Positions 61,201 to 64,000 of a stretch of 64,000 nt of DNA are shown piece after piece (within the stretch, counting starts at the first letter, position 1; every line of letters begins with the position of its first letter). Below the pieces are notes generated by a model. That model searched no databases. It was not told the DNA's origin and saw nothing but the letters and a program-made list of their open reading frames with translations. The DNA is from Amblyornis subalaris. Lineage: Eukaryota > Chordata > Aves > Passeriformes > Ptilonorhynchidae. The stretch covers positions 4,736,663 through 4,800,662 of the forward strand of contig JACAXG010000012.1 in the NCBI GenBank assembly GCA_018881555.1, given 5' to 3'. A program made the position numbers and the translations under genes.

Positions 61201-64000
61201 GTATACCATGAGAAGCATGTTACTCACTGTAAGGAAGCTTGACAACCACACATTGTGAGTCTATGTGATCGCTGATGCCAAAGCGGTTCTCAGCTTTGAT
61301 GCGGAATTGGTATTCTTCTCCTGTCGTGAGCCTCATAACTTTGATAACAGTTCTAGCAATGGTGGCAGACACTTCAGACCAAGCAGCAGTACTTGTTTCT
61401 CTTTTCAGTACAATATAGTTGGTAACCTGACTTCCACCATCATAAGCTGGTGGTTGCCATCTGAGCGTTACACTCTCTTCAGTGACATCGCTAAGGACAA
61501 CAGGACCAACAGGAGGACCAGGTCTATCCAGCACAACAATATTAACAAATGATTTTGTGGTGCCACTTGAGTTGGCAGCAGTAATGTCATATCTGCCAGC
61601 ATCAGCAGCCACACTTTCTTTAAGGTTAATGATGAGACTTTCTGCAGTGGTTTCTGTGTGAAATCTCATGGTAGGTTTCAGTGGAACACCATCTCTACAC
61701 AATGTCACCTTTGGCACTGGTTTTCCAGCAACTGGAATTTCAACTTTTAGGTTTGATCCTGCTCGAACATATACAGTGTTATGAGGGAAGCCCTTCATGT
61801 CAATCTCGGGAGATTCTGAAAAAGAAAACATTTCCAAACCATTAAAAGAATGTTCTATCTTTTAAAATATGAATGCAATTCAATGTGTATCAACTTTTGT
61901 CTCATGTCAGGAAGCATACCTAATTGTTCTTTAACTGTAACAGGGAGCAGTAGTTCCTTAGGATCACTTAAACCAGCTTGGTTTTCTGCAGACACCCTGA
62001 AGAAATAGTCGATGTTCTCCTTAAGACCATGGACAACATGATGAGTTGTCTTTACAACTGCACACTTAACCCATTTTTGCTGTCCTTTCTCAAGAGCTTC
62101 AATGAGGTAGCTCACAATTCTGCTTCCACCATCATGTTCTGGTTTTAGCCATGAAAGAGAAACACTGTCTTTTGTGACATTTGTTACTCCTAGCTTTTCT
62201 GGTGGGCTGGGTTTTTCTGAGGAAAAAAGTGCAACAGGTTAAACAATACAGAAAGTATTTACTTTTTATATTAGCAATTACATAGGAATGTAATCTGGAT
62301 CAAAAGAATGTGTTTTTAAACAAATTTGTATATTAGAAATATTTTAAGTTAAAAGGCAAGAAGAATTTAAAATTCAAGCTATTACTTAGCTCTTTTTCAT
62401 TTGTAAAACCACAGACATACCTACAAAAAATGATCTATTTTACTGTATGCAGATTTTAAACTTCTGACATAATTTTGAAGTAAACACTTTAAAATATATA
62501 TTGTTTTAAGTATTAACAAATGTTTTTTCATAGTAAAACATACCTGTTATTTTTGTTCCCTCCTTGGTCTCAGAAGGCACTCCAACACCATATTCATTTT
62601 CTCCAGAGACACGGAAGTAGTAAATGGCACCTTCTTGCAAACCAGTCACTTTGTAGGACAGGCGATGACAGTTGTTTGTCACAGTGACCCATGCTTTTTT
62701 GCTAGCTTCTCGTTTTTCAATTACATAGTTCTTTACAGGTGCTCCGCCATCATTTTCAGGAACATCCCAAGATAACACAGCAGATTCTTTAGTTACATCT
62801 TTTGTTGCAATATTAGATGGTGGGCCAGGAGTATCAAGAACTTTGACAATTAAAGTTAAGGTAGCAGTGTTCAGGATGTTTTGCAACGTTAATGTGTATT
62901 TTCCAGAATCATTTCTTGTTGCTTTTTCAATAGTAAGAGATGTACAATTACTTGAAGTGTCAATGCTTGCACGTGTACGGAGATCAGTGTCTGGTTTATT
63001 CCATGTTACATTCGGGAGTGGTTTGCCTCTGAAAGGAACAGTCATTGTGAATGATCCACCAGCCTTTACAATTAAAGTCTTCCGCATTTCACTGTCAATA
63101 TCAAAGACAGGTTCTTCCTCTCTTTCTTTTGCCACCTGAGGTTCTGAGACATCACTTGGTTCACTGACACCCATTTTGTTAATGGATTTCACTCTAAAAA
63201 TATACTCAGAGCCTGATGTTAATCCAGTTATGGTATATTCTGTGCCTCTTAAATTCTGAATAGCTGTTGTCCAGTCAGTTTCATCAGTTTTCTTGTATTC
63301 AACTGTGTATCCTGTTACTGGAGCACCTCCATCAAACAGTGGCTTTGTCCAACCAATTGTGATATTTGACCTTGTAGAATCCATAATCTTAGGTTTAGAT
63401 GGGGGTGATGGCAAGAAGATTGGATCTTCTGCCTTAACCAGTGGTGTGGTTTCACTTGGAAGACTGAGGCCAGCAGCATTTTCTGCATAAACCCGGAATT
63501 CATATTCACATCCTTCACGGAGACCCGATGATTTCACTCTTAAATCATAAACTGGCTTTTTGTTTACACGAATCCACCTTAGGCTGGTTTTCTCACGCCT
63601 TTCAATTACATAGCCAGAGATCTCATTGCCTCCATCAGACTCGGGTCTTGCCCAGCACAGTGTTATTGAATCTTTGCTCACACTGGTGATCTCTAAAGAT
63701 GTAGGTGGACTTGGAACTGTAAATGGGTCTAGAGCTTTGACAGCAACACTTTCTAGAGGCTCACCAACACCGTATTTGTTAACTCCCATCACTCTGAAAA
63801 TATACTCATTACCCTTCAGTAATTTTGTCACTTTACAGGATGTTGTTTTAAGCTCTCCTTCACAAAGTGTCCATGCAATTCTGCTGGTTTCGCGTTTTTC
63901 CACAATATAATAATCAATATCTGCACCGCCATTTTCTTGCGGGGGTCCCCATGATAAATGGCACTTTTCAGCAGTAAGGCCATTTATTTCTAATGGGCCT
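33994..64000 (-). CDS. TTN: Titin, C-terminal part (A-band C-zone, kinase, M-band); 5' end outside window
   Basis: Titin is the giant sarcomere protein that spans from Z-disc to M-band, acting as spring and thick-filament ruler. This window holds its last 36 coding exons (about 22.1 kb of coding sequence, about 7,360 residues), listed separately. Read from the N-terminal side: three FN3 domains, four complete Ig-F-F-Ig-F-F-F-Ig-F-F-F super-repeats, the Ig-Ig-F-F-Ig-Ig-F block (A164-A170), the kinase, then M-band Ig domains with linkers and the terminal M10 Ig ending IRSP and a stop. FN3 domains show the repeating signatures DGG, YIVEKRE and YxFRVxAxNxxG; Ig domains show GKPxPxxxW and DSGKYxxxxxN. 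Every junction I checked is GT-AG and nearly every exon is symmetric in phase 1. The edge at 64000 cuts one exon. Confidence 0.99.
34417..34701 (-). CDS. TTN: TTN Mex5-like exon (is7 insertion), Ser-rich
   Basis: 285 nt, phase 1 to 1, encoding 95 residues rich in Ser and Met (SFSSFSSSSMTEMKFESMSA, MSSSSIMGKSS) between M9 and M10. It matches the mammalian M-band exon Mex5, which is differentially spliced between muscle types. It is the only symmetric exon of the M-band set here, so skipping it keeps the frame. Confidence 0.93.
35635..35788 (-). CDS. TTN: TTN exon (Mex4-like): second half of M9 Ig
   Basis: 154 nt, phase 0 to 1. Encodes VSSHIRVTRSKNIYSLEI and AVSDTGKYTVKAKN, completing the Ig whose first half ends the preceding exon at WLKNNQP. 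The asymmetric length means it cannot be skipped alone without a frameshift. Confidence 0.95.
35876..41826 (-). CDS. TTN: TTN giant exon: A169, A170, titin kinase, M1-M6, M8, half of M9
   Basis: 5,951 nt without a stop, phase 1 in and phase 0 out. Order with approximate + coordinates: Ig A169 (41826-41530); FN3 A170 (41530-41230); kinase (41150-40360); Ig M1 (40180-39910); M2 (39830-39540); M3 (39515-39240); a long charged linker with Arg- and Ser-rich stretches (39240-37780); M4 (37770-37500); M5 (37205-36945); a KSP linker with repeated KSPEP motifs (36930-36760); M6 (36740-36465); a short linker; M8 (36290-36010); first half of M9. The kinase has GRGQFGIAHRC, catalytic loop HFDIKPDN and EFG in place of DFG. 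A168-A170 bind MuRF1 in mammals, and the kinase is a mechanosensing (pseudo)kinase. No Ig is found between M6 and M8. Single n bases leave a few residues unread, including one at RIS-X-GGAIRS. Confidence 0.97.
36760..36935 (-). repeat. TTN: KSP-repeat linker between M5 and M6
   Basis: Within the giant exon the translation contains IKSPEPRVKSPEPVKSPKR and VKSPEP in succession: at least four Lys-Ser-Pro units. In mammalian titin such M-band KSP sites are known phosphorylation targets in differentiating muscle. Confidence 0.85.
40360..41150 (-). other. TTN: Titin kinase domain (within the giant exon)
   Basis: Begins at KYMIAEELGRGQFGIAHRC (Gly-rich loop) and continues through AKFVKVKG, the HFDIKPDNIIY catalytic loop, VEFGQARQL (Glu instead of Asp in DFG), SPEYYAPEVH and DMWSVGALTYILLSG to HVWLKQQ. 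The tail after it (RRYYQTLVKKEWN) corresponds to the regulatory region that blocks the active site in mammals. The titin-specific HFD and EFG variants are kept, so catalytic activity is doubtful. Confidence 0.95.
41946..42539 (-). CDS. TTN: TTN exon: FN3 (A167) + Ig (A168)
   Basis: 594 nt, symmetric. FN3 from KPGQPGQPVASAV with WKPPASDGGAKIRTYYLEKR, then the Ig from APHFKEELRNLNVKF to VSGTASLDVE. The Ig is the first of the A168-A170 MuRF1-binding triplet. An n at 42496 obscures one residue. Confidence 0.95.
42596..43184 (+). mobile_element. Solo ERV LTR 1 (antisense to TTN) with 5-bp target duplication
   Basis: Element 42601-43179 (579 bp) starts TGTGCAGGTTTTGG and ends GGGTTAAACCAAAACA, with imperfect TGT...ACA inverted termini. 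It is flanked by CAAGG at 42596-42600 and 43180-43184. A TATA-like box TATATAAAAT lies at about 42876. The text matches, from memory, a common avian ERVL-type LTR family. No internal viral genes are present, so this is a solo LTR. It fills most of the intron between the A166 and A167-A168 exons. Confidence 0.85.
43219..43524 (-). CDS. TTN: TTN exon: FN3 (A166)
   Basis: 306 nt, one FN3: DKPDKPVGPIVIES, WKPPEDDGGAMITNYIIEKR, NAGYYFRVSAQNTYG, ending IKPPF. Its donor site is only 34 bp from the end of LTR 1's target duplication. Confidence 0.95.
43616..44191 (-). CDS. TTN: TTN exon: two Ig domains (A164-A165)
   Basis: 576 nt. First Ig from GEAPAIRKEMQDVTTKLG through LPDIKWYRFGKE to DEGLYTCIATNDVG; second from PPQFHPGFPLKEKYY to HAGKYKVQLSNTFGTV. 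The tandem Ig pair ends the 11-domain super-repeat pattern and starts the pre-kinase block. Confidence 0.95.
44228..45033 (+). mobile_element. Solo ERV LTR 2 (antisense to TTN) with 5-bp target duplication
   Basis: Element 44233-45028 (796 bp) starts TGTCCTGGGTTAACC and ends TTCAAACCAGTACA, with imperfect inverted termini. It is flanked by CTATG at 44228-44232 and 45029-45033. It contains a CCAAT-type motif (CCAACCAATAGAATG), a TATA-like ACATAAAAG near 44648 and a late ATTAAA near 44941. No viral coding region remains. It differs in sequence from LTR 1, so the two are separate insertions. Confidence 0.85.
44387..44472 (+). repeat. 43-bp tandem duplication inside LTR 2
   Basis: Two adjacent copies (44387-44429 and 44430-44472) starting CACCACCCATCCTGAGTAGA, with only about three differences. 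Tandem duplication of enhancer-like U3 segments is common in retroviral LTRs. Confidence 0.9.
45246..45545 (-). CDS. TTN: TTN exon: FN3, last of super-repeat z
   Basis: 300 nt: DKPSQPGEIEITS, WERPESDGGKEILGYWVEYR, TEYEFRVFAENQTGLS, ending TKLT. It is the last FN3 before the tandem Ig pair. An n lies at 45358. Confidence 0.94.
45638..45943 (-). CDS. TTN: TTN exon: FN3 of super-repeat z
   Basis: 306 nt: PPEPPNNPPEVLDVTKS, WSRPKDDGGSRVTGYYIERK, AEYQFRIIAQNDIGES, ending KDPF. Confidence 0.95.
46076..46660 (-). CDS. TTN: TTN exon: Ig + FN3 of super-repeat z
   Basis: 585 nt. Ig: EYPDYELDEKYQEG, GKPIPVCKWTKEG, DSGTYDLVLENKCG. FN3: GIPNPPEGPLEYDD, WRPPTDDGGADILGYIVERR, VEYHFRVSAENHFGIS, ending KTPL. 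The 118-nt intron that follows on the 5' side is among the shortest here. Confidence 0.95.
46779..47081 (-). CDS. TTN: TTN exon: FN3 of super-repeat z
   Basis: 303 nt: APPGKPQNPRVTDTTRT, SPPEDEGGSKVTGYLIEMQ, AEYRFRVLACNAGGPGEP, ending ITEML. Glu replaces the usual Asp in the DGG turn (DEGG). Confidence 0.95.
47360..47662 (-). CDS. TTN: TTN exon: FN3 of super-repeat z
   Basis: 303 nt: IPGPPGTPEVFDISRDG, YPPEDDGDSQITGYIVERK, LEYEHRVTAINARGTG, ending ARDPI. DGD replaces the usual DGG. An n lies at 47395. Confidence 0.95.
48118..48417 (-). CDS. TTN: TTN exon: FN3 of super-repeat z
   Basis: 300 nt: DKPGPPVGPIRIDEIDSN, EPPELDGGATLSGYVVEQR, AEYVFRVAATNRFGIG, ending CKSRI. Confidence 0.95.
48532..48819 (-). 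CDS. TTN: TTN exon: single Ig of super-repeat z
   Basis: 288 nt: LPTIDFTGIPQKTI, EGRPPPTASWFFAGSKL, HDTGEYTLELKNTTGTV, ending VIILG. An n at 48775 obscures one residue. Confidence 0.95.
48935..49528 (-). CDS. TTN: TTN exon: two FN3 domains of super-repeat z
   Basis: 594 nt. First FN3 DTPGPPPAVRIKEVSK to YYFRVLPENIYGIG; second VPMIPQKLEVIDTTKS, KPLHDGGSRLTGYVIE to YLFRVRAQNQKGVSEP. Two n bases (48940, 49443) hide residues. The donor falls right after QD-X-K. Confidence 0.94.
49811..50092 (-). CDS. TTN: TTN exon: single Ig opening super-repeat z
   Basis: 282 nt: EIPELELADDLKKTVTV, SGRPAPVITWSKQGVDL, YDAGKYIVEAENQSGKK, ending VKVYG. Confidence 0.95.
50191..50496 (-). CDS. TTN: TTN exon: FN3 closing super-repeat y
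   Basis: 306 nt: DTPASPSVPRVVDTTKHS, KPTYDGGADLLGYVLEMK, QKYQFRVAATNVNGMSE, ending VERI. Confidence 0.95.
50745..51050 (-). CDS. TTN: TTN exon: FN3 of super-repeat y
   Basis: 306 nt: AIPTQPGAPEEVSVGKE, KPESDGGSEIKDYLVDKR, SQYQFRVTAVNAAGNSEP, ending CKEPS. Confidence 0.95.
51157..51456 (-). CDS. TTN: TTN exon: FN3 of super-repeat y
   Basis: 300 nt: DSPGPCAGKITVSRVTEEK, IPEEDGGAEITHYIIERR, NEYIFRVKAVNKYGPG, ending ARNAF. Confidence 0.95.
51577..51867 (-). CDS. TTN: TTN exon: single Ig of super-repeat y
   Basis: 291 nt: PPKAELDARLQGEVLSI, GGKPEPKVFWSKGDREL, SDSGKYTLTVKNASGMK, ending VKVLG. Confidence 0.95.
51956..52261 (-). CDS. TTN: TTN exon: FN3 of super-repeat y
   Basis: 306 nt: DPPGRPEVTDVTRSTVS, PPLYDGGSKIIGYIIERK, EAYEFRVLAKNAAGVIS, ending CKDEY. 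Confidence 0.95.
52344..52646 (-). CDS. TTN: TTN exon: FN3 of super-repeat y
   Basis: 303 nt: VPPSPPSRPEVYSVSAT, EPYHDGGSKVIGYWVEKK, LEYQFRTYALNAAGVSK, ending AQNPV. Confidence 0.95.
52739..54805 (-). CDS. TTN: TTN composite exon: F-F-Ig-F-F-Ig-F
   Basis: 2,067 nt, seven domains without an intron. Order: FN3 (LPDAPGTPEPTNVTGDS), FN3 (NPPSAPNVVKVTDTSK), Ig (APEIDIDANFKQTHIV), FN3 (DTPGPPGPITFKDVTRR), FN3 (EPAPPKRLDIVDTTKSS), Ig (ADLSDISRQLITCKAG), FN3 (RPGPITGPIEISSVSAE). The first two FN3s finish super-repeat x; the rest open super-repeat y. An n lies at 53317. Confidence 0.97.
54887..55186 (-). CDS. TTN: TTN exon: FN3 of super-repeat x
   Basis: 300 nt: DTPGKVGGPIRFTNVTGEK, PPANDGCASISHYVIEKR, NEYQFRVSAVNKFGVG, ending AQIPY. 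The DGG turn is DGC here. Confidence 0.95.
55280..55567 (-). CDS. TTN: TTN exon: single Ig of super-repeat x
   Basis: 288 nt: VAPTIEFGAEHFEGLTV, KGRPVPKVTWFKDGKEI, HRGVYTVEAKNASGTK, ending IRVQ. An n lies at 55306. Confidence 0.95.
56135..56431 (-). CDS. TTN: TTN exon: FN3 of super-repeat x
   Basis: 297 nt: DPPGTPDYIDVTRETVT, PPLRDGGSKIVAYSIEKR, DRYEFRVLARNAVGTIS, ending TRDENS. The 5' flanking intron is short (95 nt), the 3' one longer (about 570 nt). Confidence 0.94.
56527..58293 (-). CDS. TTN: TTN composite exon: Ig-F-F-Ig-F-F opening super-repeat x
   Basis: 1,767 nt, six domains. Ig (APEIDLDVALRTSIVAKAG), FN3 (DTPSACQKLQLKHVSRG), FN3 (IPGPVKDLAMKDSTKSS), Ig (EADLSDIPGGQIAVRIG), FN3 (GPPSKPKAPLRLDEIKAD), FN3 (RPPGAPGKPVVYNITAD), ending AVSPV. 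n bases at 57220 and 58017. Confidence 0.97.
58408..58713 (-). CDS. TTN: TTN exon: FN3 closing super-repeat w
   Basis: 306 nt: DKPGSPTKLKVVDTTKTS, KPAYDGGSPITHYVVEKR, VNYYFRVSAMNCAGQGEP, ending AKDIL. Confidence 0.95.
58883..59185 (-). CDS. TTN: TTN exon: FN3 of super-repeat w
   Basis: 303 nt: VTPGPPSVPEVTKITKNA, RPTVDGGSEISGYFLEKR, SEYHFRVCAVNAAGQG, ending KAADPV. Confidence 0.95.
59284..59583 (-). CDS. TTN: TTN exon: FN3 of super-repeat w
   Basis: 300 nt: DKPGPPSGPIQFKTVTAEK, PPADDGGAPITHYIVEKR, NEYVFRVRGVNKFGIG, ending AKNSF. Confidence 0.95.
59668..59955 (-). CDS. TTN: TTN exon: single Ig of super-repeat w
   Basis: 288 nt: APEIDVPPEYTEVVKYK, SGKPIPTIEWFKNGNEI, HSGTYELKLKNAMGSAS, ending VQIL. 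Confidence 0.95.
60400..60696 (-). CDS. TTN: TTN exon: FN3 of super-repeat w
   Basis: 297 nt: EPPRNVRASDISKTSIT, KPAFDGGSKITGYIVEKR, SQYEFRVFAKNAVGSIS, ending CVDTY. The preceding 60.0-60.4 kb interval is an intron with no recognisable feature. Confidence 0.95.
60825..61127 (-). CDS. TTN: TTN exon: FN3 of super-repeat w
   Basis: 303 nt: ATPGPPSTPWVTNVTRES, EPVTNGGNAITGYHLEMK, LIYEFRVYAENAAGIGK, ending AIDAC. TNGG replaces the usual DGG turn. Confidence 0.95.
61228..61815 (-). CDS. TTN: TTN exon: Ig + FN3 of super-repeat w
   Basis: 588 nt. Ig: ESPEIDMKGFPHNTVYV, AGKPVPKVTLCRDGVPL (Leu-Cys in place of the usual Trp at TWxxDG), DAGRYDITAANSSGTTK. FN3: DRPGPPVGPVVLSDVTEES, PPAYDGGSQVTNYIVLKR, EEYQFRIKAENRFGIS. 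Confidence 0.95.
61920..62216 (-). CDS. TTN: TTN exon: FN3 of super-repeat w
   Basis: 297 nt: EKPSPPEKLGVTNVTKDS, KPEHDGGSRIVSYLIEAL, IDYFFRVSAENQAGLSDP, ending VKEQL. In super-repeats x, y and z this second FN3 of the Ig-F-F unit is in the same exon as the first; here an intron separates them. Confidence 0.95.
62544..64000 (-). CDS. TTN: TTN composite exon, cut by window edge: (F)-F-F-Ig-F
   Basis: At least 1,457 nt, open to the right edge. From the edge: a partial FN3 (GPLEINGLTAEKCHLSW, ENGGADIDYYIVEKRE), FN3 (VPSPPTSLEITSVSKDS), FN3 (LPSPPSKPKIMDSTRSN), Ig (EPVFDIDSEMRKTLIVKAG), FN3 (DTPGPPSNIATKDVTKES) ending GTKIT. The first three FN3s close a super-repeat that starts outside the window; the Ig opens super-repeat w. 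Confidence 0.96.

Larger units (their letters stand above)
34293..62543 (-). other. TTN: TTN introns in the window
   Basis: Introns are mostly about 80-700 nt and AT-rich. Apart from the two LTRs (introns 42540-43218 and 44192-45245) I see no repeat or nested gene. Longer ones are 34702-35634, 47082-47359, 47663-48117, 55568-56134, 59956-60399 and 62217-62543; each holds nothing recognisable. Confidence 0.7.

Noticed and set aside
45246..63110. The regular 100-residue repeats as a tandem DNA repeat array
   Set aside because: The units are diverged Ig and FN3 domains recognisable at protein level only; this is titin's normal domain architecture.

Overview
The window is vertebrate nuclear DNA, most likely from a bird. 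The evidence for a bird is a CR1 retrotransposon 3' end (about 20300-20755) with the usual avian terminal ATTCTATGAT-like repeat, two solo endogenous-retrovirus LTRs with 5-bp target duplications, compact introns, and the gene order PJVK(+) - FKBP7(-) - PLEKHA3(+) - TTN(-), which is the order known from human chromosome 2q31. No prokaryotic genes, CRISPR arrays, tRNA or rRNA genes were seen. Isolated single n bases are scattered throughout, some inside exons.

Layout: 1-3951 is non-coding sequence upstream of the first PJVK coding exon. PJVK (pejvakin, gasdermin family, hearing) runs on the + strand from 3952 to 11263 in six coding exons (357 aa). It converges on FKBP7 (ER peptidyl-prolyl isomerase with EF-hands and an HDEL tail), on the - strand from 17586 down to 13113 in four exons (216 aa). 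FKBP7 and PLEKHA3 are head to head with start codons 427 bp apart inside one CpG island (about 17200-18450), which looks like a bidirectional promoter. PLEKHA3 (FAPP1, a PI4P-binding PH-domain protein of the trans-Golgi) runs + from 18014 to 27927 in eight exons (300 aa), followed by a long AT-rich 3' UTR of about 4 kb. PLEKHA3 and TTN are tail to tail.

From 33994 to the right edge the - strand carries the 3' end of TTN (titin): 36 coding exons or exon parts, about 7,360 residues. They hold the end of the A-band C-zone (three FN3 domains, then four complete 11-domain super-repeats Ig-F-F-Ig-F-F-F-Ig-F-F-F), the Ig-Ig-F-F-Ig-Ig-F block before the kinase (A164-A170), the titin kinase, and the M-band Ig domains down to the terminal M10 Ig. 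The gene continues beyond base 64000.

The points most worth a second look are: the Ig domain expected between M6 and M8 (mammalian M7) seems to be missing from an uninterrupted exon; the M-band is encoded by four exons rather than the six described in mammals; two different LTRs sit within about 35-40 bp of titin splice sites in nearby introns; intron positions differ among the four titin super-repeats. I found no unknown multi-gene system here; the window is an ordinary conserved vertebrate locus with these local peculiarities.
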